Below are positions 17,070 through 26,823 of a stretch of DNA of 64,000 nucleotides, in pieces. The stretch comes from Alphaproteobacteria bacterium (GTDB taxonomy: Bacteria; Pseudomonadota; Alphaproteobacteria; DSM-16000; Inquilinaceae). A program made the translations under genes and the position numbers. Position 1 is the first letter of the stretch; the number at the start of each line of letters is the position of its first letter. The DNA is taken from NCBI GenBank assembly GCA_028277405.1, contig JANQGH010000009.1, positions 62,001 through 126,000 on the forward strand. The letters run 5' to 3'. The notes under the pieces are model-generated. The model was given only the letters and a program-made list of their open reading frames with translations. It was not told where the DNA came from and did no database searches.

Positions 17070-17241
17070 CGCCTTACCCCCTTCCGATCCGGACTATCTT
17101 GCGCAGAATGACGTTGGTCAAACAGTAACGTCTGTAGTGCGCGCTGTCGTAAGCTCGCAACAGACTAGCGACGAGTTCGATCGAACGTCGGGCGCGAACC
17201 TGATCAGAGTTCTTGCCACAAGCTGCAGCCAACCCCAGACA

Positions 17242-18008
17242 CTAGGTAATGGACTCGTGAGTACGTAGCCAGATTTTGATGGCGGCGAGGTTGAGCATTG
17301 CGAGGTTGTTGGAGGCGTGCTTTTCGTAGCGCGTTGCGATCTTTCGGAAGTGTTTGATCTGGTTGAAGAAGCGTTCGACGCGGCTGCGCTGTTTGTAGAG
17401 CACCTTGCTAAAGCAGGCCTTCCAGCGTCGGTGCTTCATTGAGGGAATGTTGGGCGAAGCGCCAGCCCGTTCGATGGCTCGGCGCAGCCAGTCGGCGTCG
17501 TAGGCCTTGTCCGCCAACACGATTGTATTTGGCCGCAGATGGTCGAGCAGATGGGCGGCGGCCGGGCAGTCGCCGACCTGGCCTGGTGTCAGCACGAGAG
17601 CCAGCGGCAGACCGTTGGTGTCGGTCAGAGCGTGGATCTTGGTCGTCAACCCGCCGCGCGAGCGGTCCATACAACGATCCGGGTGGCTTTTTTTGAGTTC
17701 GCGGCATGCTGATGAACCCGCACCAAGGTGCTGTCGATCATCTGGACATCGCCGTCGTAAGCCTCTGTCACCGCTGCCATGATCCGGTCGAAAACCCTGG
17801 CCTTGCGCCAGCGAACGAAGCGATTGTAACAGGTCGTATAAGGGCCATAGGTCTCCGGAATTTCCCGCCACGGCGCCCCGGTGCGCAAGACTCAGAAAAT
17901 GCCGTTCAGCACACGCCGATCGTCGACCCGCGGCACGCCGTGCGGCTCGTTAGGCAGCACCGGCTCGATCACGCCCCACTCAAAATCCGTCAACTCGTAC
18001 TGGCTCAT
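17242..18008 (-). mobile_element. IS5-family (IS427-like) transposase, two frames plus an internal stop
   Basis: Starting at ATG 18008 the protein reads SQYELTDFEWGVIEPVLPNE. A TGA at 17892-17894 stands where GIF(W)VLRTGAPWREIP would be expected. The frame then continues through MIDSTLVRVHQHAANSKKA to a run of seven A (T7 on the plus strand, about 17688-17694). There the family's usual -1 frameshift would pass into SRGGLTTKIHALTDTNGLPL and KQRSRVERFFNQIKHFRKIA. The A7 site is the normal expression device of many IS427-group elements; the TGA is a lesion. The element is therefore probably dead unless the stop is read through. Terminal inverted repeats were not confidently located. Confidence 0.8.
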
Positions 18009-18154
18009 TCACCCCTCCTTGGCATGTCTGCTTTCGACATCGCACGCTAATCAGCCCGCACCAGCGCCGAAGGTCCGTTCTCCGCCCACTTCTTTCGAGA
18101 AGTTGATGTTGCAGCGCGGTGAGACGGGCGCTCGAATTGGGGTCTATGCTCGTG

Positions 18155-19589
18155 TCAAGCCGGCGTTAGCGGCGTCATTGCGAGCTTGCGGAGGTTCTTG
18201 ACGGTGGCTGCCATCAGAAACTCGTCCTTGGCGACATTTGGTCCCCTGAGACACAGTAGCGCGAGCCCGAGGATGCGCTTGAGGTGTGCGAAGAGCATCT
18301 CGACCTTCTTCCTGGCATGGGCGGAGGCGACATAGGCATCGCTTCACACGATCTCCCGGGCCACTTCTTGCGGGTCCTCGTGGATCGATCGCGTGACGTT
18401 TCTGGAAGGCGTGTTCGGGCAGCATCGCGGCTTGAGCGGGTAGACCCGGTAGTCAGCCTTGGAGCCGCGATAACGGATGTGGCTGTTTTCCCTTACTGCT
18501 GACCGGATGGTCTCGAAGGCACGGCGGTTGGGATCAGCTCCTTACCGTCAGGACGGGTGTCGCTGTCGGTCGCGTCATCATACGCGAAGTCCTCGCGCGA
18601 GAAGGTCCCATCCTTGCGTCCGGACTCATCGATCGCTGGGATATGCGGCTCGATCCCTGCGCTTTCGACCAGGCAGTTGGGCGTCACTGCTGAGCCGTAG
18701 GCGGTGTCGGCCACCAGTTTCTCAGGGTAGAGGCCGAAGCACTCCCACGTGCGGTGGATCATGTCCATGGCCGCGCCTGCCTCGGCCTTTCGAATCGGCG
18801 CGATTGCTTCGACATCGACGATGGCGGCGAGTTCGAGGTCCACGAGATAGTTGGTGCAGTGGCGTAGAACGGGCGGTCTCCGCTGGCCGCCGTGAAGCGC
18901 GCGGCTGGATCGAAGGGCGACGGTGCCATCGATTTGACCGGCGTTGCCGCGCCAAGGGCCACATCATCGAGGGTGTCCAGGTACTCCTGGGTGGCGCGGG
19001 TGATGCGCTCCGGTACCCAGTCTTTGGGCTCGATCTTTTCGAAGCGGCAGGCGTCGGCCGAGATCAGGCAGGCGTCGAGGCCGAAGCTGTCGCTGCCGAC
19101 GAAACCTTCGGCGATCCGGCGCGCCAGCGCGTGCTCGGAGAGCTGGCGGAACAGATCGCAATCCCGGAAGCGCCCATGGCGGTTCTTCGAAAACTTCGAG
19201 TGATCGGGGACCGGATCGCCAAGGCCGAGCCTACAGGACCAGCGATACGCCAGGTTCAGATGGACCTCGTCGCAGAGCCGAAGGTCCGATCGGCTGCCGA
19301 AGCAATACCCGACGATCAGCACGAGGGTCGTCTGTTCCGGATCGATCGAAGGCCGACCGGTTGAGCTGCAGTACGGGGCCAAGAACCGGCGAATGTCGGA
19401 TAGATCCACGAAGCGGTCGATCCGCCGCAAAAGATGATCCGCGGGAACGTGATCCTCGATCGAGAAGCTTAAGAATAGCGCACACAGCGTCACCTGTCGC
19501 GGAACCTTCGCCGCCATCGCTTCGAGCATTGACGGGCAGATCGAACCAGGACCTTGCGACCACTCCAACCAGAGGCTCTTCGACGCCAT
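18155..19589 (-). mobile_element. IS1182-family transposase pseudogene
   Basis: Three successive frames together make an IS1182-type transposase. The first frame has SFSIEDHVPADHLLRRIDRF, GYCFGSRSDLRLCDEVHLNL and LDACLISADACRFEKI. After a shift near 18860 the second carries VDLELAAIVDVEAIAPIRKA and ADTAYGSAVTPNCLVE. After another lesion near 18490 come YRGSKADYRVYPLKPRCC and, past an internal TGA, RKKVEMLFAHLKRILGLALL and NLRKLAM. At least two frameshifts and one stop make it non-functional. Its 5' side abuts a phage terminase fragment, suggesting insertion into the prophage remnant. Confidence 0.82.
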
Positions 19590-19613
19590 TGGCTCAAGCT
19601 TGGACGTTCGGTG

Positions 19614-19871
19614 CTAAGTGGCGAATCTCCAGCCCGCCCTAAAGGTGCCAATGATCATATTTGTGTGGACGGTCGCATCGGATTTAGCATCCGCGCTAGC
19701 GCGGTAACCTGCGGCGTTCTGCATGTTCCAACGGCTGGCCTCGGCGCTGAGTCTCCGTTTCAGATCCGCCCACTGGCTGACCGTCAGTTTCGGCGGCGGC
19801 CGCCACAGCGTCATCGCTGCCGACCACGTCTCCGCCGCTTTCCGGCTCAATTGACATGGTTGACAGTTCAT
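19614..19871 (-). pseudogene. Phage terminase large subunit, N-terminal fragment
   Basis: From about 19814 the frame gives MTLWRPPPKLTVSQWADLKR and RLSAEAS, which is the opening of GpA-type terminase large subunits. Similarity fades after about 35 residues, and the frame soon runs into sequence next to the IS1182 element. It overlaps the end of the small terminase frame, the normal phage gene order (terS then terL). The ATPase and nuclease domains are absent from the window, so it is a remnant truncated by the insertion or by deletion. Confidence 0.55.
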
Positions 19872-20354
19872 CGAGCGCGCCTCGTATGTGCTCCTCGATC
19901 AACGCTGTGATTTCCGGCAAGTCCTCGACGCCGATCACCAGGGGCGCCACCTTGCTGGGCAGGGCCAAGAGGGCGGCGCGGCTGGCGCGATCGCGGCCTG
20001 CATGATCCCGACGACCTCGCTGCGCTCCAGCAGCTCACCGCGCATGCGCGCGTTCTCCATGGCCTTGCCGTCGGCCTGCTCGCGCGCCAGTCGCGCCTGC
20101 TCCCCAGACAGCGTGGTGCCGGCGATGCCGGCGCTCACTTCGCGCAGATAGACGATGTAGGCGTGTCGGCAGGCGTCGAGATCGTAAAGCCCCCGACCGT
20201 CCGGTTGCTCGATCACGCCCTTGGCGATCAGCTCGCGGGCGGTCTTGGTGGTCATGGACAGATGCCGCGCCAGCTCGGCTTGCGTGCCCCATCTCTTGAT
20301 CTTAGGGGCGAATTCTGGCCCGTCGCCGCCGAGGCTCAATTGCGCTGAGGCCAA
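19696..20354 (-). pseudogene. Phage terminase small subunit (Nu1-like), frameshifted
   Basis: The 5' frame (20354 to about 19975) has a winged-helix-like start: GTQAELARHLSMTTKTAREL, then a basic helix LSGEQARLAREQADGKAMEN. This is the DNA-packaging Nu1/terminase small subunit pattern. It then loses frame within an alanine-rich stretch. The expected continuation ALPSKVAPLVIGVEDLPEIT and LIEEHIRGALDEL is in the neighbouring frame (19968-19696). One indel near 19975 separates the two. In phage the protein recognises packaging sites. Here it is part of a decayed prophage. Confidence 0.65.
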
Positions 20355-20463
20355 GATACCAACCCCCCTTATAACATTCTGTCACTAGCCAAACTTCGCG
20401 AGCCACGCACCCGTCCGTGCGGCCGGCTGGAAGGACCCGCGTCGGCCGACCCGCACCCGAGCC

Positions 20464-21003
20464 CTATCGACGATCAAGTGATCGGATGGCGCTGCGCATC
20501 TCCGGCGCGTAGCGGTCGCGGACGATGCGGTTGAAGAAGTTGACGTTCTCCCGCCGCCCGACGGTGCGCGGCACGCTTGGGCCGTACAAGGTCTTGAGCG
20601 GCAGCCGCGACTTACCTTTCCGTGCCACGGTCTGGCGCTTGCCGGTCGGCATGGTGGCGATGAACGCGCCGCGATAGAGCTTGCGTTGTCCCCACGCCTT
20701 GGCCGTCACACCCCGGCGCGTCTGCCGAGGCTGAAAGGCGATCAAGGTCAGGGGCCGCCCGGCCCAGATGACGGCGGCCAGCGGGCGACGCCGGCGCGCG
20801 GGTTGGATCTTGGTGGACTTGCGCACGTCGCGTTGCTTGGCGCCCATGTCGACGGCGATCTTCTTGCCGCCCTTTGAACGCACCGTGTTGGCGATGCGGT
20901 TCATGGCGCGCGGGTGTGCCACGTCGACGATCCGCGATCCCCACCGGTTTTGGCTGGCGACCACGCGGCGGGCCTCGGCCATGATGTCAAAGCGACGTGC
21001 CAT
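20464..21003 (-). CDS. Phage minor tail protein-like (GpZ type)
   Basis: ATG 21003 gives 179 residues (ARRFDIMAEARRVVASQNRW onward). The C-terminal LKTLYGPSVPRTVGRRENVN resembles minor tail protein Z of lambdoid-type phages, where a TLYGPS-like motif is typical. The protein is strongly basic. An upstream in-frame ATG at 21081 is possible but adds sequence with no family support. The gene is intact. It lies between the terminase remnants and a hypothetical phage gene, an unusual order for a complete phage, which suggests deletions on both sides. Confidence 0.5.
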   Translation of the reverse strand: MARRFDIMAEARRVVASQNRWGSRIVDVAHPRAMNRIANTVRSKGGKKIAVDMGAKQRDVRKSTKIQPARRRRPLAAVIWAGRPLTLIAFQPRQTRRGVTAKAWGQRKLYRGAFIATMPTGKRQTVARKGKSRLPLKTLYGPSVPRTVGRRENVNFFNRIVRDRYAPEMRSAIRSLDRR

Positions 21004-21102
21004 GGCCGTACCCCCAAAACGAAAAGCGCCCGGCGGCTGTCTGGCTCCAGGCGCAGTATTCGTATGTTCTATTTCCAACATAGATCAGGTCGGCCATGAT
21101 TG

Positions 21103-21699
21103 TCAAGCGGCTTTTTCCTCGGCCGCTTTTTCCGCCGCGCGCTTCGCCTTCGCCTCGGCCGCCCGCCTTCCCTCGTCTTGGCTGACCTCGATCAGGCGAT
21201 TGAGGCCGGTTTCCAGCAGCGCGATGTCGCGAATATCGCCCTCGCGGTTCCGGTTGCCGGTCGGGATCCATCGCGTCCAGCGACCATAAGCGCAGATATT
21301 AACCACCGTGTCCCGCTGTCGGCGCCCGCCGCCTAGGATCGCGGCCATCCGCCGGCGCAACCGCGCCTCCACCTTGGCCATCGTGTCGTCAGTCGGGTGA
21401 TCGCCAAAAGGCTTGCTGCCATCGGCCCTGCCGAACACGGCCCGATACATCCGGCCGAACGCTTCGCCCGCCTTGTGCTGGTCGGCCGTGATCGTGCCGT
21501 TGGCCTCCAGCGCGTCCAGCGGCGTCGTGGTCTTGGCCGGGTCGCCATACCGGCCGTCATACCGTTCGGCCAGGCCCATGCGCCTGGCTTTGGTTTCGGG
21601 CGTGCCGTCGTCGCGACCATAGGTGCGCTTGGTCCGGCCGTTCGGTTCCCGCTCCACATTGGCCCGGTTACGACCCCGGCGGCGGCTGAGTTTTGACAT
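21103..21699 (-). CDS. Hypothetical protein of the prophage remnant
   Basis: This is a 198-residue, charged, arginine-rich protein (MSKLSRRRGRNRANVE at the start and a KAKRAAEKAAEEKAA tail). I do not recognise a family. It sits between the tail-protein gene and a repeat-rich intergenic tract, all on the same strand, so it most likely belongs to the phage-derived block. No transmembrane segment, metal site or nucleotide-binding motif is visible. Confidence 0.5.
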   Translation of the reverse strand: MSKLSRRRGRNRANVEREPNGRTKRTYGRDDGTPETKARRMGLAERYDGRYGDPAKTTTPLDALEANGTITADQHKAGEAFGRMYRAVFGRADGSKPFGDHPTDDTMAKVEARLRRRMAAILGGGRRQRDTVVNICAYGRWTRWIPTGNRNREGDIRDIALLETGLNRLIEVSQDEGRRAAEAKAKRAAEKAAEEKAA

Positions 21700-21744
21700 G
21701 GGCGTCCTTTCCTCGGTTTTGGCGGCCCCGCGCCGCCGTCTTGT

Positions 21745-22012
21745 CTGGCCCGAAACGGCCCGAAACGCTCAACTCCCTGACCGTTTCGGAAGCGTTTCGG
21801 TCTAACCCTCTGATCTCTCTATAGAATTCTATCTGTGAAACGGTGAAACGGTGAAACGGTAGGTATGGGCACATGTGCGCGTGCGCGCGCGCACGCGTGG
21901 AGAGGGGCCGTCAACAGCGTTTCAGCGTTTCGGGTTTCGGTTTCTCCATTTGGAACAGTCGCTTAGCCCAAAATCACAGCGTTTCGGCAGCGTTTCAGCG
22001 TTTCGTCCAGCA
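21745..22012. repeat. Cluster of GAAACG-type short repeats (iteron-like)
   Basis: Within about 270 bp the hexamer GAAACG or its complement CGTTTC occurs roughly a dozen times. There is a pair near 21750-21765, a pair near 21782-21796, three tandem 8-mers GTGAAACG at about 21835-21858, a group at about 21916-21936 and a group at about 21978-22003. The dominant longer unit on the minus strand is GAAACGCTG. The last group lies inside the 3' end of the small gene at 21963-22178. Arrays like this serve as replication iterons or regulator sites in phages and plasmids; which applies here is not known. Confidence 0.6.
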
Positions 22013-22178
22013 CACCGGGAAGGTCGCGCGGATCTATGAAGTCAACTTCGACTTTGACGCGAAAGCTGCTGTGGCTCTCGCCAACACGAACATCGCGCTC
22101 GACCGAGATGCAAACGGCCGTACTGCGATCCGGCTCATGATCGACCGGCCAGGGTTGGGGGCGCTCGGTCTCCGTCAT
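21963..22178 (-). CDS. Small hypothetical prophage protein (71 aa)
   Basis: ATG 22178 gives MTETERPQPWPVDHEPDRST and ends DETLKRCRNAVILG. The start lies three bases from the stop of the replication-protein fragment, suggesting one transcript. The middle (SSFRVKVEVDFIDPRDLPGV) looks like beta strands. I recognise no family. The last 11 codons contain three GAAACG units of the neighbouring repeat array, so the array overlaps coding sequence. Confidence 0.45.
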   Translation of the reverse strand: MTETERPQPWPVDHEPDRSTAVCISVERDVRVGESHSSFRVKVEVDFIDPRDLPGVLDETLKRCRNAVILG

Positions 22179-22180
22179 GC

Positions 22181-23400
22181 TCAGCTCTCCAATTGCGACG
22201 GTAAGGCCGCCTCCAGCGGCAGCAGGGTGCAGCGGCAAACGGTGCCGGCGAAGCGCAGCGTTCCATACGCTTGCCCTTCAGCAGGTTCCCGTCGCGGTCC
22301 ATGGCCGTGACACGGCGCAGCGGCCGTACCCAGCCGCCGCTTGTGCCCGACAGTGCCTTCCAATGGCTGTCGGCATAGATCGAGGCGAGGCCCTGGTGAG
22401 AGTTGGCCACCGCCAACCAGCGATACTCGTTAAGCGCGATGTCCTTGCCCGCCACGTCGCGGTCGCGGACCACCTTAACGCCGCACCGCTCCAGCCCCTC
22501 GGCCATGGCGCTGGGCTCGGTGATGCCGGGCAGCCGTCCGACGACGGCCGCGACCATTTCGCCGATCGTGCGGATCGGCGTGGTCGACCGGTACGGGTCG
22601 GGGCTGGACAGCAGGCGGGCGAGACACTGGTCATGGTCCGACTGGTCGTCGCTCTCGGCCGCCAGCTGCGCGGCCGACAGCTTGGAGCCCCAGCCGGTCA
22701 GCTCGTCGGCATGCGGCGGGTGATCGCTTAACAGCAGATCGGCCGCCGCCAGCAAGACGCCGAACTGGTCGGCCCCACGGGCGCCATGGCCGGCGCGGGT
22801 CAGGGCGGCGGCATAGGCCTCCACCGTCGCGCGCCAACGCGGCCACCCTTGCAAAAGCCGCCGGCGCAACGCCGCGCCGATCGCGGCGAAGCGTTTGGGC
22901 ACCAGCGGCGGCAGGTCGACCGCGCCGGGCTCACCGGGTCGGGGCAGGGGCTCCAGCTCCAGGATGGCCATCCGCGACACGTCTTGCGCCTGCAGGGCCG
23001 GGATGACGATCGATTGAAACAGGAAACACGAGCGGGCCGTGAACGCCGCGCCCTGATGGTCCGCGCCGCCGCGCAGGATCACGTCACCGCTGGATGCCTG
23101 GCGCGCCAACTTGATCACCGACTGCAATTTGCGTTGATAGGCCTCCGCCTCTTGCTCGTCCAGCGCGATGGGCAGGCTGGCATGGCCGAGCCGTTGCCAA
23201 GGGTTGGCGCTGAACAGCGCGTTGCCAATATGTGACAGCGAGGTCTTACGCGTCGACTTGGCGTGGATGATCCTCGGCATCCGGCGCCAGTGCAGCGCAC
23301 CGCCGATCATCGCCGCGTCCGGCCTCCAGCCGGTGACGATCTCGTTGTCGTCTTGTCTGGGGCTCTTGCGAGTCCAGAGCTCGCAAGTCTGGTCGAGAGG
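22181..23400 (-). pseudogene. Phage primase/helicase-type protein, C-terminal part, frameshifted
   Basis: The frame is open from a TAA near 23400 and carries EIVTGWRPDAAMIGGALHWR, RKTSLSHIGNALFSANPWQR and RGGADHQGAAFTARSCFLFQ. This resembles the C-terminal helicase region of phage primase/DUF927-type proteins. The N-terminal primase and Walker motifs are missing. Near 22245 an indel moves the expected ending RFAGTVCRCTLLPLEAALPS (then QLES and stop at 22181) into another frame. The piece is thus doubly damaged. It is the prophage gene closest to tRNA-Thr; no integrase was found between them. Confidence 0.55.
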
Positions 23401-23627
23401 AGTTTAGTGCGGAGACGGAGTGATGTCTCCTCGGTCTTACGGGCGAAATCGTCGACCTGCGGTACTAGCAAACTGTAGCAAAGCCGATTCGGGGATCTGG
23501 CATCGCCTTGGCCGTTCCCTTGGGAGCTGCAGCGGCGGCCAAAATGCACCGTGGTCCACTTGACCAGTAGTTGACCAGCTACGCCTTCTATGGCATTCGC
23601 ATGGGATGCTAAGTTATTGATTTTAAA

Positions 23628-23702
<75 letters not shown>

Positions 23703-23767
23703 GGGCCGATGGGTTGGCCATGTCCTGCCGAAAGGCGGCGGGACACTAGCGGAGGGCGACCGTGGCG

Positions 23768-25228
23768 TCAATTCGCCGACGACGTCTCTGCCGGCTTTGG
23801 GCCGTTTGTTCCGTTTGCCTTCGGCCTGGGTGCGGTGACCTGGGGCGAGGCATCACCATCCGGTGCCGATGGCGGTGCCGTGTCGGTCTCCACGCTCAAC
23901 CGCTCCAATGGGCCGCTTGCGGGCAAGGCGTGGATGTCGACCGCCGGCACCCGCCAATCGATGGTGTCAAAGGCACCACACGTGCCGCACAGGGCCTGCC
24001 AATCCATCGAGATACTGCCGCACGCGTCACAAACCCAGGCCGCGTCCGGCGACGCGAACTCGGCCTTGGCCAGCCAGTCCCGCGACGCCGACGTGTTGTC
24101 GCCATCCGCCAGTTCCAGATCGGCCAGCAGCCGGTAAACGCGTCGGCTGGGGCGTTTGTCGGCCGCCGCCATCAGGTGACTGCGGGCCGACCCCCACAGC
24201 TCCGCCGCGATCTCGGCGCGGGCGAGCGCGATCAGGCTTTCCGGCGTGTCCGACGTCGCCGCGATCAACCGCTCGCGATGCTTCACCTTGGCCAGTGCGT
24301 CGGCACCAGGCGGGGCCAGCCGGTCGTGGGCATCCGCCAGCAAGGGGTGAGGGTGCTTGGCCCAGGCACGCTCCAGGTGCCGCTGCGCCACCTTGCCCTT
24401 GCCGGCCTCCGACAACAGCGCGGCCTCGGCGACCACCGCGTGGATCAGGTCTGGGGCGAGGGAGACAGCTTCCGAGGCGTAGCTGAGAGCCTGTCGCGGC
24501 TTGCCGGCGAGCGCTGCTTTGCGGCTCCGCTCGACCAGGACGACGGCGCGGTAGTGTTTGCCCTGCTGCGCATCGATCGCGCGCTCCTTGACCGCCTGGT
24601 TCAGGCTGGCCTGAGCCGCGACCCAATCGCCGCGCTGCACCTCCAACTCAAAGCAGGTCTTCAGCACCCATTTGGTGTCGCCGCGCAGATCCTTGGCCTG
24701 ATGTGCCAGGCGCAGCGCCTCCTCACTGTCGCCGTCGCGCAGGGCCTGCGTGATCAACCCGCGCAAGCCTAGGAAACGTGTCTCGTCGCGTTCCAGCATG
24801 GCGCGGAAATAGCGCGCGGCGGCCTGGTCGTCGCCGTCAAGCTGGGCGGCCTGCGCCGACAGCAGCATGGTCAGCGGCGGCTCGTCCAACAGGGAACCGG
24901 CCCGTTTTGCGAAGCGTTGCGCCGCACCGGGATCGCCGGCCGCGACCGCTACCAGCCCGTTGGTCAATGCCCGATAGCCCTTTGCCCGCCTGCCGGTCCG
25001 CCTGGCATGCGCCAGCAGTTTCGGCGCCCGCACGGTGTTGCGGTAAAGCCAGAAAACTGCGGCGGCGACCACCATCAGCACCAAGATGCCGACGAGCAAC
25101 ACGCCTATGGACATCTCGATGATCCGGCCGCGCCACTCGATCTCCACGGTACCGGGACGGTCGATAAGCCAAAGCGCCACCACGATCAGGATGGCAACCT
25201 TGACGATGAACCAAATGGCTCGGGTCAT
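23768..25228 (-). CDS. hemY: HemY-type TPR membrane protein
   Basis: This is a 486-residue protein. Two N-terminal membrane segments (AIWFIVKVAILIVVALWLI and IGVLLVGILVLMVVAAAVFW) form the HemY_N region. A long helical TPR-like part follows (about residues 60-390). Near the C-terminus CDACGSISMDWQALCGTCG is a four-cysteine zinc-ribbon motif, as found in alphaproteobacterial HemY/LapB-like proteins. Its role in heme metabolism is inferred from the conserved operon (hemC-hemD-hemX-hemY); the biochemical function of this HemY family is not settled and it is distinct from protoporphyrinogen oxidase. The start overlaps the upstream stop by 4 bp. Confidence 0.85.
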   Translation of the reverse strand: MTRAIWFIVKVAILIVVALWLIDRPGTVEIEWRGRIIEMSIGVLLVGILVLMVVAAAVFWLYRNTVRAPKLLAHARRTGRRAKGYRALTNGLVAVAAGDPGAAQRFAKRAGSLLDEPPLTMLLSAQAAQLDGDDQAAARYFRAMLERDETRFLGLRGLITQALRDGDSEEALRLAHQAKDLRGDTKWVLKTCFELEVQRGDWVAAQASLNQAVKERAIDAQQGKHYRAVVLVERSRKAALAGKPRQALSYASEAVSLAPDLIHAVVAEAALLSEAGKGKVAQRHLERAWAKHPHPLLADAHDRLAPPGADALAKVKHRERLIAATSDTPESLIALARAEIAAELWGSARSHLMAAADKRPSRRVYRLLADLELADGDNTSASRDWLAKAEFASPDAAWVCDACGSISMDWQALCGTCGAFDTIDWRVPAVDIHALPASGPLERLSVETDTAPPSAPDGDASPQVTAPRPKANGTNGPKPAETSSAN

Positions 25229-26823
25229 TGGGTGCTCGCCAAGGCGTCGATTGCGGCGGTCTGGACGGACGACAGGGCTTGATCGACGGCAAGTTTCGCC
25301 TGCAGCGCCGATAGCCAGTTTGCGGCGGCTTCGGCGGGCGCGCCGCTCAGGTCCGATAGGGCCTGAGCGGCGCCCGTCCAATTGCCGGCCGCGACCCGCG
25401 CTTCGGCCCGTGCCGTTATGGCGTCGGCATCGTCACCGTCATTTTCGCCTGGCGCCCGGCGCACGGTGACCAGACTGCCGACACTGTTTAAGGCTGAGTC
25501 GAACCAGCCTTCCGCTTGCGGCCGGGCCGCCTCGCGAATGGCGTCCGCCACCGCCGAAAACTCTTCCGTCAGCGTATCGAAAGTCGGGACACCGGTATCA
25601 GCGTGCTGGCTTAGGACACCCAGCGGCTGTGTCAGGGTGTCGTCGCCGCTTGCCAAGGAGGTGACCGCGGCGAGGGCGGATGCGTAGTCCGCGCCGCTGT
25701 CGACCGCGTCGCGCAGCTGGGACACCGCCAGAACAAGCGCCGGGCCCTGGCCGGTGTTTTGCCGGGCGATCGCCAAGGCCTGATCGATCTGGGTTTGGAA
25801 GGCTGACAGCCTCTGGTCGATGGACGATGAGGTGTTGTTCAGCATCTCGGCCGTCGGCAAGGCCTGCAACGCGGCCCGCAGTGTGGCTTGGCTTTCCTGC
25901 AGTCCGCTGACCGTCGCCTGCAGCGTCGTCAGCGTGTCGGACAGGGTCTGGACCTGCTGGCTCAGCGCCGCGATCTGGTCGCTGGGGTCGGCCTGCTCAA
26001 GCGCCGCGACGCGGTCCGTCAGAGGCTCCAGTGCACTGATGCGGTCCCCTAGGGTCTGTATCTGCTGCGCGAGCGCATCGCTTTGATCGCCGGAGGCCGC
26101 CTGTTCCAGGGCCGCGACCCGATCCGACAAGGCCGACATTTGATCGACCAGGTCCTGGGTTCCGGAAGCGTCCGACTGGCTGCCAACCTCGGCCTCAAGG
26201 GCCGAAAGGCGCGATTCAATGCCGCTCAGGTCGACGGGCTGCGGCTCCGGCCGTGCCTCCAGCGCGGCCACGCGGCTGGCCAGACTTGATGTGCCCTCGG
26301 TTTCGCCGTCGACCACCGCCCAAATCAGGCCGGCAATGCCGATGACCAAGGCAACGATGGCGACGGTCAGCGCCCGCGCGTTGCGCCTGCCCAAATGGCC
26401 GCTGGGCGGTGGCACCGGGGTCGGTGGAATAGGCGGGGATGGAGGGGGTGTCGCCGATGGGGCCTCTTGGCTCGGTTCCGGCGCGGGCGTGTCCGATGCC
26501 GGCTTGGTCTCGCTTGGCGACGTGTGCGATTCGGCGGAGGGTGGCGGCGTTTCGGGCCCGGCGGCCGTCGTTTCGTCCGGCTCTTGATCGGCTTGCCTGG
26601 GGCTGGCGAGGTCTGACGGGTCCAGCGCGATGTCGTACTTTTCCGCGGCCGCCAGGATGTCGGCATGCCGCGCCTCGGGGATATTGTCGCGCTCTTTCCA
26701 GCCCTGAATGGTGCTGGCGCTGATCTCGAGCTTCGCGGCCATGGGCCGCACACCGCCGAACAGGGCGATGACCCGTTCAGTTGCGGACGCGGCGGTCTCG
26801 TCGGATGAGGATTCGGTGGTCAT
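25225..26823 (-). CDS. Mitofilin/HemX-like membrane protein with N-terminal helix-turn-helix-like domain
   Basis: This is a 532-residue protein in the hemX position. The first 60 residues (ERVIALFGGVRPMAAKLEIS, STIQGWKERDNIPEARHADI) look like a Cro-type helix-turn-helix. A proline/serine/threonine-rich stretch follows, then one membrane segment (ALTVAIVALVIGIAGLIWAV), then a long coiled coil with repeated VAALEQA-like heptads, then a mitofilin-like C-terminal domain. The coiled coil is expected in the periplasm. Overlaps by 4 bp with hemD and hemY show co-translation. Alphaproteobacterial mitofilin homologues shape or anchor the inner membrane; a link to heme synthesis rests on gene order only. 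Confidence 0.75.
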   Translation of the reverse strand: MTTESSSDETAASATERVIALFGGVRPMAAKLEISASTIQGWKERDNIPEARHADILAAAEKYDIALDPSDLASPRQADQEPDETTAAGPETPPPSAESHTSPSETKPASDTPAPEPSQEAPSATPPPSPPIPPTPVPPPSGHLGRRNARALTVAIVALVIGIAGLIWAVVDGETEGTSSLASRVAALEARPEPQPVDLSGIESRLSALEAEVGSQSDASGTQDLVDQMSALSDRVAALEQAASGDQSDALAQQIQTLGDRISALEPLTDRVAALEQADPSDQIAALSQQVQTLSDTLTTLQATVSGLQESQATLRAALQALPTAEMLNNTSSSIDQRLSAFQTQIDQALAIARQNTGQGPALVLAVSQLRDAVDSGADYASALAAVTSLASGDDTLTQPLGVLSQHADTGVPTFDTLTEEFSAVADAIREAARPQAEGWFDSALNSVGSLVTVRRAPGENDGDDADAITARAEARVAAGNWTGAAQALSDLSGAPAEAAANWLSALQAKLAVDQALSSVQTAAIDALASTQ

